From DASPJL01 sp035628645 (GTDB lineage Bacteria; Bacteroidota; Bacteroidia; Cytophagales; Cyclobacteriaceae): 14,872 nucleotides of DNA. Below the pieces are notes generated by a model that was not told the origin of the DNA, made no database searches, and saw only the letters and a program-made list of their open reading frames with translations. The translations under genes and the position numbers were made by a program. Positions within the stretch are counted from its first letter, which is position 1. The number at the start of each line of letters is the position of its first letter. Below are positions 9,201 through 14,872 of the stretch, piece by piece. The stretch lies in the NCBI GenBank assembly GCA_035628645.1, contig DASPJL010000163.1:1-14872 (forward strand). The letters run 5' to 3'.

Positions 9201-9270
9201 GTGAGATAGCTTTACCAGTAAAACTTACTGTGGCTATTGCAATAGAAACAATTGTAAATATTTTTCTCAT
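6250..9270 (-). CDS. susC: SusC/RagA-family TonB-dependent outer-membrane transporter
   Basis: This protein imports glycan fragments across the outer membrane, powered by TonB. It has 1006 residues: a Sec signal peptide (cleavage likely near AIS-QA, residue 23); a carboxypeptidase-D-like regulatory domain at about 36-108; a TonB-box-like LSEVVIVGYG at 113-122; the plug at about 125-237 with QALQGKVAGVQV, VVRIRGVGT, IYVVDGV and the hallmark DASATAIYGSRGANGVVLVTTK block (Asp216-Lys237); then a 22-strand-type barrel ending in the aromatic residue of LNLTF. There is no STN domain, so sigma/anti-sigma signalling through FecR is unlikely; regulation more probably comes from the sensor-regulator encoded just upstream. 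Length is at the shorter end for SusC. It starts at ATG 9270 after a 266-base leader with inverted and direct repeats and no recognisable Shine-Dalgarno sequence. It is the first gene of the transport operon. Confidence 0.97.
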   Translation of the reverse strand: MRKIFTIVSIAIATVSFTGKAISQATPQDATSQNTNIEGTVTDAETGEQLIGVTIQIKGTTVGTITDIEGHYLIQASPDDSLVFSFIGYVTQTIGVGNRTLLDVQLSTDVETLSEVVIVGYGTQRKSDLTGSVSSIRGKDLTQIPSNNPMQALQGKVAGVQVTSSTGAPGAAPVVRIRGVGTFNNASPIYVVDGVILDDISFLNPADIESMEILKDASATAIYGSRGANGVVLVTTKQGSKEDKAPIVTVSGEYSIQKLHKTIDLLNGREFATVANEINPGSYNNVNAVPNTDWQSLIFRDAPIHNYQVSVAGSSPKIQYYVGVGYFNQQGIIPKSSYERVSVRLNNTFHLADNVRLGSNISITPYKQQNTNAFSPYIAYRAQPVVSPRQMDGSYSPVAGVGNVLADINYTNNFDRALRSVGNVFGEVDIIKGLTFRSSFGADLELKKNESFTPAFFVSPQQQNSTSDLNKTNTDRLSWLWENTLNYTKDIGKHRINALVGYTMQEASSEFLKVAGENIIRNGEDFWYFDASNTVGNLTENRVELDQNYSMTSYLFRLNYVFDRRYLFTGSLRRDASSKFSKENRVGYFPAIALGWNIINEAFMQDVSLLTNLKLRGSWGIVGNEKIDYSRRFSPVSNVFGAVFGTNETLYPGSSYGVSGNPDLTWESTYQTDVGLEFALFENQLKGEIDYYRKRTDDILISLPVAGYLGNGVGATITYNAAEVLNQGIEYNLGWSSEINDVTYSISAMGTTINNKALKVMGTGGPGDRLFNSAQTTRTVPGLPIGAFYGYKTDGIFQNQTELDSYPHTSQAGVGDLRFVDVNGDGSLTPDDRTNIGSSIPDFIYGINLEVGYKGIGLSVDFQGQAGNEIYNAKETVRPDLYNFEQHVFDRWRGEGTSNTEPRATAGGYNFQHSSRFVQDGSFLRLRSATISYDLSQSVAEKAKMKSARIYIRGTNLLTWTKFTGYSPEVSGTQPGATGTGVLDNGIDYGTYPVSTVYSFGLNLTF

Positions 9271-9273
9271 GCG

Positions 9274-9324
9274 TTTATCAATAAGGGTTTCTCAAAATGA
9301 ACGTATTTGAGGCGTATTGATAAA
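9274..9324. promoter_or_regulatory. 10-base perfect inverted repeat in the susC leader
   Basis: TTTATCAATA (9274-9283) and its exact reverse complement TATTGATAAA (9315-9324) lie 41 bases apart centre to centre, about four helical turns. The proximal arm sits 4-13 bases in front of the susC ATG. It could be a two-site operator for a dimeric regulator, or an RNA stem that hides the susC start region. AT-rich composition raises the chance of coincidence. Confidence 0.4.
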
Positions 9325-9332
9325 AAATAAGG

Positions 9333-9348
9333 CTCTACATCTCTACAT
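9333..9348. promoter_or_regulatory. Tandem 8-mer (ATGTAGAG twice on the minus strand) upstream of susC
   Basis: CTCTACAT occurs twice without a gap at 9333-9340 and 9341-9348, 63-78 bases upstream of the susC start codon. This is a plausible distance for an activator site, and head-to-tail half-sites are compatible with a LuxR-type HTH protein. I see no third copy near the regulator gene. No confident Bacteroidota promoter (TTTG...TAnnTTTG) could be fixed in this leader; the nearest match is TCATTTTG on the minus strand at 9293-9300. Confidence 0.35.
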
Positions 9349-9521
9349 CACGGATAAAAAAAATATCTAAAAGAATTGTAAAAATAATATTATACAGAGG
9401 GAATTATTCAACATTCATCAATGACTAAGCCATTTTGAGTGGGGCAATTAATAATTTGAAAAAAGGAAGTCTTTTGTAAATAAAATCCGATATAAAAAGT
9501 TAAAAAAAATAAACATGAGAG

Positions 9522-9540
9522 GTAATGATGTAGTCATTAC
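9522..9540 (-). terminator. Small hairpin overlapping the regulator stop codon, possible terminator
   Basis: GTAATGA (9522-9528) and TCATTAC (9534-9540) form a perfect 7-base stem with a 5-base loop that includes the TAA stop of the regulator gene. On the minus strand a T-rich stretch (TTTATTTTTTTT) follows about 10 bases later. The stem is AT-rich and not adjacent to the T-run, so it is a weak terminator candidate at best. Confidence 0.35.
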
Positions 9541-12440
9541 AACTCCATGAGAAACTCCACAAGGTTCTTATCGTGGTCCAAATCAAGTTTTTTTCTTAGT
9601 CTGTACCGTCTTATCTCCACGCCCCTTAAAGTAATGTTGAGCAAGGAGGCCATTTCTTTGCTACTCATATTCATTCGCAGATAAGCGCAAAGTTTAAGGT
9701 CGTTGGGTACAAGTTTCGGATGATTTGCTTTTAGTTTCTTAAAGAAATTTTCATGGGCTTCATTAAAACTCCGCTCAAAGAGATTCCAATCCCGCTCGTC
9801 GTTCATTCCCTCATCTATTATTTTTTGAATTTTCTTTAACTGATCTTCGGAAAGTCTTTTACCCTGGCTGTCTTTTAACTCATAAATCCCCTGACGGATC
9901 TTTTCCAGCAGTTCGTTTTTATACACAATGTTCATTGCCGAATTAGCCAGCTCCCTGCTCTTCCCGGAAAGGTCTTTGCGAAGCTGTTCATTTTTCAACT
10001 TCACTATCTTCTGTTCATTGGCAATTGCCTCCTGCTTTAAGTATTCTTCCTTTTCTTTTTGAAGCTTCTGTTGTATTTCCACCCTGTGTTTCTTAAGATT
10101 CATCAGATAAAGGTATCGGAGGAAAATGGCAAAACCGATAGAAAAAACGATGTAAAATACTATCGCCCAATTACTAAGATACCATGGAGAAAGTACCCTA
10201 AAGTTTAATATTCCTGTCTCTGAAGTCTTCCCATCCTTTACTTTTGCCCTGATCCTGAACTGATAGGTTCCATGATTAAGATTTGAAAATTCCTTTTCGG
10301 TAAGGCTGCTCCATTCCGACCATTGATTGGAATAACCTTCAAGAAAAAACTGGTACTTTATCTCCCCTTGCCGATAATAGGGAAGTGCATAAGAAATCCT
10401 GATGTTATTCTTTAGAAATGGTATCTCTATCATTTCCAGCAATTGGCCATTTTCTGCCACCTTAGTGGAATTATCAATCGCATATTCTACTCTTCTTATC
10501 AACACTTGTGGAATAGATTCTTTCTGAATGGATTGTGCTTTTAAATCATTGTATATGGCAAATCCGTCATCCACGCTTATAAGATAAAGGGAATTACTTA
10601 TCTGGCTGATATTTTCGTAATACTGCACCATTTTACCTTCCAGCATATTAAACCTGGCAGAATCAATTGCGGGTTTACCTGGCTGGGTAAAATCTATAAG
10701 GGCAACATTACCATGATTGATAAACCAGTATTTCTTTTCACTCGCTTTAATAATCTTATTTGACCGGGAAAAAGACCCGAGCATTTGATTTAATTGTTCA
10801 TACCTGAAAAACTTATCACTGATGGCATCGAATACATAAAATCCGGAATCGGACGAAAAAACCAACCGGTCTTCGAGGTTAAAAATATTGACATTATAGG
10901 TAGTAGGAAGGCCAGACTTCTCATCATAATTCTTACTGGATATGACGGTAGTCAGATCCTCTGAAAGCGTAAGTTTAAATATTCCCTTGTAGGCATGACT
11001 CACCCATACCTGCCCTTTATTATCTTGCTCCACATATCTGGAAGGCTCTACAAACTCATCAATTTTTCTAAAAAACGTCCATTGTCCATTTATATCCTTT
11101 TTATATAGAACCAATCCTATATAAGTTCCCTGGATCAACAGCTCAGGTTTTCCATCAAACTTCTTAATTGTCCATCCACCACCGATATCAGATATCTTTT
11201 CAATTGAACTCCCTTTGACAAGATAAGTCCCATTGTTATGTCCGCAAATCAATTGTCCGTCGATTAAAGCAAGATCCCAGACCTGCCCCTGAGAACCCGG
11301 AATTAGTTTAAAATCAAAATTTCTGAATGTTGCGTTTTTGGTAGAATGCCATTCACTGTAAAACAATCCTTGATTGGTTCCAAGATAAATTTTATTGTCA
11401 AAAACAATACTTGAATAAACCGTCCCAAAACTCCCTGTTTTATCAAAATAGAAATAAAGCGGAGAGTTAAGTTCTATCCGGTCAATCCCATTATCTAATC
11501 CTGCCCAAAGGTTTTGCTGGTTATCGATACAAAGACTGAGGATGGTATTGTTCTGCAAACCACTGGATTTATTAATTTTTTGTATGACCCGGCCATTATC
11601 ATCTATAATTATAATGCCGTTCAGGATGGTACCGAAGGCAAAATACTTGTCCCATAGTACAACCCCATTATTTAATTGATAGGTACTTAAAAATTCATTT
11701 GCCTGATTGTTCCATTTTTCAATGCTTTCACCATCATAGAGAAAAAGGCCGTTCTTTGAGGTGCCAATCAGGTATTTACTGTTTTTAAATGGAAGAATGG
11801 AAAGTATCTCCATTTGAGCAACAGCATCACTACCGGAAATGTATTCAAGTCTTTTTCCTTTTAATTCGAAAAGTCCTTTCGAAATCACCTGCACAAGAAA
11901 CCGGTTTCCGACTTTAAATAAAAACAGGAAGGGACTATCCGCTTTTAGCTCGGTAAGTTTTTCATTTTCATAAATAAAGATGGATACAAAAGACTGAAAT
12001 ATCACCCTGTCTCCATCTATATAAATTTTCCAAATTTCATCTTTTGGAAGCGTCTTTCCGGGAATAAGCTTAGAGAGCGAGTGGTATACGAATTTTCCTT
12101 TTTTGTTGTAAGCCCAATAACCAAATTCGCCAAACGCTCCGGTATAAACCCTTCCTTTACTATCTGCAACCACGGATCTTATAATTAACCGGTTAGGCAA
12201 ATAATACTTATTCCAATACTCGCCGTCAAAAACAAGTAGTCTTTCTGAATTACCAAAATACATTATCTCGTTTTGATCCTTGGTGATCGACCAGTTCTGG
12301 TTACCCGATTGGTAGGTTGACTTGGAATAATTCTCCACATAGGGCACACCTATGCTGTTTACCTCTTGAGCAAAAGCAGCAAGGGGCAGTATCAAGGCAA
12401 AACTTAACAATACAATAAGCTTCTTAAATTCTAGGTGCAT
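9537..12440 (-). CDS. Membrane-spanning beta-propeller/Y_Y_Y sensor fused to a LuxR-type HTH regulator
   Basis: This is probably the PUL's transcriptional regulator. The 967-residue protein has a Sec signal peptide (LPLAAFAQ, cleavage near 24). A large periplasmic beta-propeller region follows at about 28-640, with two-component-regulator-propeller type repeats such as YLIGTSKNGLFLYDG (223), LWAGLDNGIDRI (311), IYLGTNQGLFYS (351) and VWVSHAYKGIFKL (478). A Y_Y_Y domain (about 675-750, with KYQFFLEGYSNQWSEW) precedes a single transmembrane helix (about 753-778). A charged coiled coil (about 783-850) and a C-terminal LuxR/GerE-like HTH (about 910-965, SSKEMASLLNITLRGVEIRRYRLRKKLDL) follow. There is no histidine-kinase dimerisation box, ATPase domain or receiver, so it is a one-component system, in general plan like SusR, rather than the hybrid two-component sensors common in PULs. 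It is encoded just upstream of susC on the same strand. It starts at ATG 12440 and ends in tandem stops TAA-TGA. Confidence 0.93.
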   Translation of the reverse strand: MHLEFKKLIVLLSFALILPLAAFAQEVNSIGVPYVENYSKSTYQSGNQNWSITKDQNEIMYFGNSERLLVFDGEYWNKYYLPNRLIIRSVVADSKGRVYTGAFGEFGYWAYNKKGKFVYHSLSKLIPGKTLPKDEIWKIYIDGDRVIFQSFVSIFIYENEKLTELKADSPFLFLFKVGNRFLVQVISKGLFELKGKRLEYISGSDAVAQMEILSILPFKNSKYLIGTSKNGLFLYDGESIEKWNNQANEFLSTYQLNNGVVLWDKYFAFGTILNGIIIIDDNGRVIQKINKSSGLQNNTILSLCIDNQQNLWAGLDNGIDRIELNSPLYFYFDKTGSFGTVYSSIVFDNKIYLGTNQGLFYSEWHSTKNATFRNFDFKLIPGSQGQVWDLALIDGQLICGHNNGTYLVKGSSIEKISDIGGGWTIKKFDGKPELLIQGTYIGLVLYKKDINGQWTFFRKIDEFVEPSRYVEQDNKGQVWVSHAYKGIFKLTLSEDLTTVISSKNYDEKSGLPTTYNVNIFNLEDRLVFSSDSGFYVFDAISDKFFRYEQLNQMLGSFSRSNKIIKASEKKYWFINHGNVALIDFTQPGKPAIDSARFNMLEGKMVQYYENISQISNSLYLISVDDGFAIYNDLKAQSIQKESIPQVLIRRVEYAIDNSTKVAENGQLLEMIEIPFLKNNIRISYALPYYRQGEIKYQFFLEGYSNQWSEWSSLTEKEFSNLNHGTYQFRIRAKVKDGKTSETGILNFRVLSPWYLSNWAIVFYIVFSIGFAIFLRYLYLMNLKKHRVEIQQKLQKEKEEYLKQEAIANEQKIVKLKNEQLRKDLSGKSRELANSAMNIVYKNELLEKIRQGIYELKDSQGKRLSEDQLKKIQKIIDEGMNDERDWNLFERSFNEAHENFFKKLKANHPKLVPNDLKLCAYLRMNMSSKEMASLLNITLRGVEIRRYRLRKKLDLDHDKNLVEFLMEL

Positions 12441-12503
12441 AATGAAAAAAGCTTTCTAACAATATAAACTGAAAATGGAATTAAACCGAAAAGACTGAAT
12501 TCC

Positions 12504-12540
12504 TCAGGTAAATTATAAAAATTAAATTTATCAGGTAAAT
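12504..12540. repeat. Direct repeat TCAGGTAAAT upstream of the regulator gene
   Basis: Two identical 10-mers begin at 12504 and 12531, 27 bases apart, 64-100 bases in front of the regulator start codon. The second lies within a small inverted repeat (ATTTA-5 bases-TAAAT, 12526-12540). The position fits an operator controlling the regulator gene, but no binding protein can be named. Confidence 0.4.
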
Positions 12541-12664
12541 AATCATTGTTTTATTCTTATCACAATCCTTCTATTTTTATATTTACATCCTGTTTATTTT
12601 TTAGTATTCGTTTTGTGCTCCTGTAAGTATAACCCAGATAGAATAGACAATTTTAGTAAAGGAG

Positions 12665-12674
12665 ATTTCGAAAT
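12665..12674. repeat. Perfect 10-base palindrome ATTTCGAAAT
   Basis: A perfect dyad lies in the middle of the divergent spacer, about 190 bases upstream of the ABC ATPase start and 225 upstream of the regulator start. It could be an operator, or chance in AT-rich DNA. Confidence 0.25.
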
Positions 12675-12865
12675 ATTACCATAAATATTTTAGTGAATTT
12701 TTAATCGAACGAGGGGGTAATAATCACAATTAATGTAATAGTTAAAGCAAGACAGAATATTCGTTCACCGCTTATACAATTAAATCGGATATAAAACATA
12801 ATATTCTCGACACTCATGTAATTCTTCATTTTTTATAAAATCCAACTGTAGATATTTGCCGCACA

Positions 12866-13525
12866 ATGATCGAGCTAAAAAACATAAAGAAATCTTACTG
12901 GATAGGAAAAGAACCTTTACAAGTTCTTAAAGGCATTGACCTGAAAATAGAACAAGGTGAACTCGTATCTATTATGGGTTCGTCAGGATCAGGAAAATCC
13001 ACGCTTCTCAATATTTTAGGCATACTTGATGATTATGATGCAGGCAGCTATTCATTGGCCGGCACTTCAATTAAAGATCTTTCTCAGACGAAAGCCGCTT
13101 ATTATCGCAACCAGTATTTAGGATTTGTTTTTCAATCCTTTAATCTTCTTTCCTTCAAAAATGCCATGGAAAACGTGGCGCTGCCGCTCTATTACCAAAA
13201 GGTAAGCAGAAGCAAAAGGAATAAATTAGCTTTGGAATATCTTGAAAAGGTAGGGCTGAAAGAAAGGGCAAATCATCATCCGAATGAATTGTCGGGAGGG
13301 CAAAAACAAAGGGTGGCCATTGCAAGGGCATTAATTTCCAAGCCTAAAGTAATTTTGGCAGATGAACCTACAGGAGCTCTTGACTCCCAGACTTCTTATG
13401 AAGTGATGGAACTTTTAAAAGAGGTAAACAAAACAGGCATCACCGTTATAATAGTTACTCACGAAAACGATATAGCTGAAAAAACGGACCGGGTGATCCG
13501 GTTAAAGGACGGAATGATCATTTAA
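12866..13525 (+). CDS. ABC transporter ATPase, MacB/LolD (FtsE-like) type
   Basis: This cytoplasmic ATPase partners a MacB/FtsX-type permease. Such pairs move lipoproteins, peptides or drugs out of the inner membrane by mechanotransmission and do not import sugars. The 219 residues hold a complete nucleotide-binding domain: Walker A GSSGSGKST (38-46), Q-loop Gln90 in FVFQSFNLL, signature LSGGQKQRVAIARAL (142-156), Walker B VILADEP (162-168), D-loop ALDS (171-174) and switch His199 in VTHEND. The length and the MIELKNIKKSY start are typical of the family. It starts at ATG 12866. The permease gene follows after 83 bases of repeat-bearing spacer. It is transcribed divergently from the PUL and has no obvious part in glycan use. 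The cargo cannot be inferred. Confidence 0.95.
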   Translation: MIELKNIKKSYWIGKEPLQVLKGIDLKIEQGELVSIMGSSGSGKSTLLNILGILDDYDAGSYSLAGTSIKDLSQTKAAYYRNQYLGFVFQSFNLLSFKNAMENVALPLYYQKVSRSKRNKLALEYLEKVGLKERANHHPNELSGGQKQRVAIARALISKPKVILADEPTGALDSQTSYEVMELLKEVNKTGITVIIVTHENDIAEKTDRVIRLKDGMII

Positions 13526-13531
13526 AGAATA

Positions 13532-13559
13532 ACGAACTACGAATGACGATTGACGAATG
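13532..13559. repeat. Four tandem heptamers of ACGAATG type between the ABC genes
   Basis: Four units in strict 7-base register, ACGAACT, ACGAATG, ACGATTG and ACGAATG, begin 7 bases after the ATPase stop. From memory, ACGAATT/ACGAATG heptamer arrays are scattered between genes in many Bacteroidota. The function is unknown; the units do not pair with one another as a hairpin. Confidence 0.7.
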
Positions 13560-13575
13560 GAAACGCCTAACAGTC

Positions 13576-13602
13576 AACATTTAAAATTTAACATTTAAAA
13601 TT
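13576..13602. repeat. Tandem AACATTTAAAATT repeat (two copies, period 14)
   Basis: Identical 13-mers at 13576-13588 and 13590-13602 are separated by one base. The second copy ends 6 bases before the permease start codon, so the repeat forms the leader of that gene. Each copy contains the palindrome TTTAAA. It may supply an A/T-rich unstructured ribosome-entry region, or be a relic of slippage. Confidence 0.6.
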
Positions 13603-13608
13603 ACTAAG

Positions 13609-14850
13609 GTGTTTGATATCGATAAATGGCAGGAAATATGGGCTACGATGCAGAAGAACAAGCTTCGCACCTTTCTTACTGCCTTTGGTGTATTTTGGGG
13701 GATATTCATGCTGGTACTTTTACTTGGCGTCGGTACTGGAATGCAAAATGGGATTTATAGTGAATTCGGCGACCAGGCGATAAACAATCTCTGGATATGG
13801 GACGGCAGGACTTCTATACCTTATAAAGGCATGCAGCCCGGAAGGACCATCCGCTTTACCAATCAGGATATTGAAGCCATTAAAAATGAAATAAAGGAAG
13901 TAGATCTAATCTCCCCACGAAATGGATTATGGGGAGAATATACCATTAATTACAAGGATAAAAACGGCTCCTATATTGTATTTGGCGCCAATTACCAATT
14001 TTTTAAAGTGAACGGAGAAAAGCTTGGCCGCGGAAGAATGCTCAATTTAAATGACATGGTGGAGAAACGAAAGGTGGTGATTATAGGAGAGAAAGTTTCC
14101 AAGGTTTTGTTTGGAGATGCGAACCCGGTCGGAGAGTATGTCAATATAAGGGGCATCTATTTTAAGGTAGTCGGCACATTCACAAATACTGGAAACAACG
14201 GAAGAAATGAGGAAAGACTATACGCTCCTTTCTCTACTTTTCAGGCAACATTCAACCAGATAAACCAGGTACAGAACTTTACAGTTACCACCGATAATAC
14301 CATTTCGGCCGCAGAACTCGGAAAAAAGATCAAGGAAGTACTCGCTACCCGTCACAACTTTTCACCTGACGATCCTCAGGCAATCGGAATGTATAACAAT
14401 GAAGAAAATTTCCAGCGTTTTACCAGCCTTTTTACTGGCATAAAAATATTTGTTTTTGTAGTGGGAATCTTCACTTTGATTGCAGGAGTAATAGGCGTAA
14501 GCAATATCATGCTGATCATTGTTAAGGAAAGGACCAGGGAAATAGGCATCAGAAAAGCCATTGGCGCTACACCTTTTTCAATTGTTTCCCTCATTATTAT
14601 GGAATCGGTGATTATTACAGGTTTATCCGGATATTTCGGGTTAATAGCTGGCACAGGATTATTGGACCTGATACGGTATGGAATTGAGAAATCGGGAGCG
14701 CAGCTTCCTTATTTCACCAGGCCCGAAGTAGACCTTTGGATTGCATTGGTAGCGACAGGAATATTGATTTTGTCGGGGGCTTTGGCAGGACTCGTTCCCG
14801 CTTTAAAAGCAGCCAGAATAAAACCAATAGAAGCGTTGATGGCAGATTAG
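13609..14850 (+). CDS. MacB/FtsX-family ABC transporter permease
   Basis: This is the inner-membrane permease of the pair. The 413 residues have the MacB plan. A cytoplasmic N-terminal helix (WQEIWATMQKNKLRTFLTAFGV) and first membrane helix (about 21-43) come first. A large periplasmic domain (about 45-272, MacB_PCD type) carries the VVIIGEKVSKVLFGDANPVGE block. Three more helices follow (about 277-303, 322-352 and 374-397). Family hallmarks are ERTREIGIRKAIGATP (307-322) and PALKAARIKPIEAL (397-410). With four membrane segments it should work as a dimer with the ATPase encoded upstream. The start is a GTG at 13609, with an in-frame stop 27 bases earlier and no better ATG before MQKNK (residue 14), so the GTG is preferred. 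No HlyD-type adaptor is seen in the window; one could follow beyond the right edge. Transported cargo is unknown. Confidence 0.94.
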   Translation: MFDIDKWQEIWATMQKNKLRTFLTAFGVFWGIFMLVLLLGVGTGMQNGIYSEFGDQAINNLWIWDGRTSIPYKGMQPGRTIRFTNQDIEAIKNEIKEVDLISPRNGLWGEYTINYKDKNGSYIVFGANYQFFKVNGEKLGRGRMLNLNDMVEKRKVVIIGEKVSKVLFGDANPVGEYVNIRGIYFKVVGTFTNTGNNGRNEERLYAPFSTFQATFNQINQVQNFTVTTDNTISAAELGKKIKEVLATRHNFSPDDPQAIGMYNNEENFQRFTSLFTGIKIFVFVVGIFTLIAGVIGVSNIMLIIVKERTREIGIRKAIGATPFSIVSLIIMESVIITGLSGYFGLIAGTGLLDLIRYGIEKSGAQLPYFTRPEVDLWIALVATGILILSGALAGLVPALKAARIKPIEALMAD

Positions 14851-14872
14851 CCATTGAGTGAATGAGAGCGTT

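Larger units (their letters stand above)
12441..12865. promoter_or_regulatory. Divergent intergenic region between the PUL regulator and the ABC transporter
   Basis: These 425 bases hold no convincing gene and must contain the start signals for two divergent units. They are AT-rich. TCAGGTAAAT occurs as a direct repeat at 12504 and 12531, and a 10-base palindrome ATTTCGAAAT lies at 12665-12674. The stretch 12780-12796 matches 15 of 17 bases of 9481-9497 on the other side of the regulator gene. GATATTTG at 12851-12858 is one base off the Bacteroidota -7 consensus TAnnTTTG, but lacks a clear -33 partner and lies very close to the ABC start. No promoter can be called with confidence. Confidence 0.6.

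Noticed and set aside
6250..9270. FecIR-type sigma/anti-sigma control through SusC
   Set aside because: There is no STN domain between the signal peptide and the carboxypeptidase-like domain, and no ECF sigma or FecR gene nearby.
9522..9540. Strong rho-independent terminator after the regulator
   Set aside because: The stem is only 7 mostly A-T pairs and the T-run starts about 10 bases away; kept only as a low-confidence feature.
9537..12440. Hybrid two-component histidine kinase
   Set aside because: The propeller and Y_Y_Y domains are typical of such kinases, but no H-box, N/G-box ATPase or receiver follows the membrane helix; only a coiled coil and an HTH do.
12441..12865. Possible small gene or tRNA in the large divergent spacer
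   Set aside because: Many stops in all frames, no cloverleaf-like arms with a T-loop GTTCRA pattern, and no coding bias.
13532..13602. CRISPR-like array
   Set aside because: Units of 7 and 13 bases are contiguous or nearly so, without spacers, and no cas genes are present.

Overview
The window looks like part of a polysaccharide utilisation locus (PUL) from a member of the Bacteroidota. The signs are a SusC/SusD pair, lipoproteins whose mature N-termini carry acidic residues after the lipid cysteine, a triple-tyrosine (Y_Y_Y) sensor-regulator, moderately AT-rich DNA and no obvious Shine-Dalgarno sequences. The genus cannot be read from the sequence; a cytophagian or chitinophagian-like bacterium is plausible.

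Layout, in the direction of transcription on the minus strand: a membrane-spanning sensor with a LuxR-type DNA-binding domain (12440-9537); a 266-base leader with repeats (9536-9271); the SusC-like TonB-dependent transporter (9270-6250); its SusD-like lid lipoprotein, starting directly after the susC stop (6249-4735); a lipoprotein with an Ig-like domain and a LamG domain in the SusE/F position (4698-3382); a spacer with a hairpin and degenerate repeats (3381-3215); then two tandem paralogous enzymes of the Pfam 'glycoamylase' family. The first enzyme is a lipoprotein with two Ig-like domains (3214-1211). The second is a compact secreted form that runs off the left edge (1185 to beyond 1).

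On the plus strand, separated by a 425-base divergent intergenic region, is a MacB/LolD-type ABC transporter pair: an ATPase (12866-13525) and a permease (13609-14850). These are probably a separate transcription unit, and the right end of the PUL likely falls in the divergent region.

How the parts would work together (inference from known Sus systems): the surface enzyme and LamG lipoprotein capture and cut a glucan, SusD/SusC import the fragments, the periplasmic enzyme cuts them further, and the sensor detects a fragment and switches on susC. Both enzymes keep an acidic cluster (DDGGDxVE plus a later NE, 70 residues on) that matches what I recall of GH144 endo-beta-1,2-glucanases. The best substrate hypothesis is therefore beta-1,2-glucan (linear or cyclic), not starch. 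No beta-glucosidase or phosphorylase is in the window; if present it should lie beyond the left edge.

I found no tRNA, rRNA, CRISPR array or insertion sequence. The less ordinary signals are the kinase-free sensor-regulator, the tandem enzymes with different envelope addresses, a 10-base inverted repeat and a tandem 8-mer in front of susC, and two intergenic spacers carrying short-period repeats.
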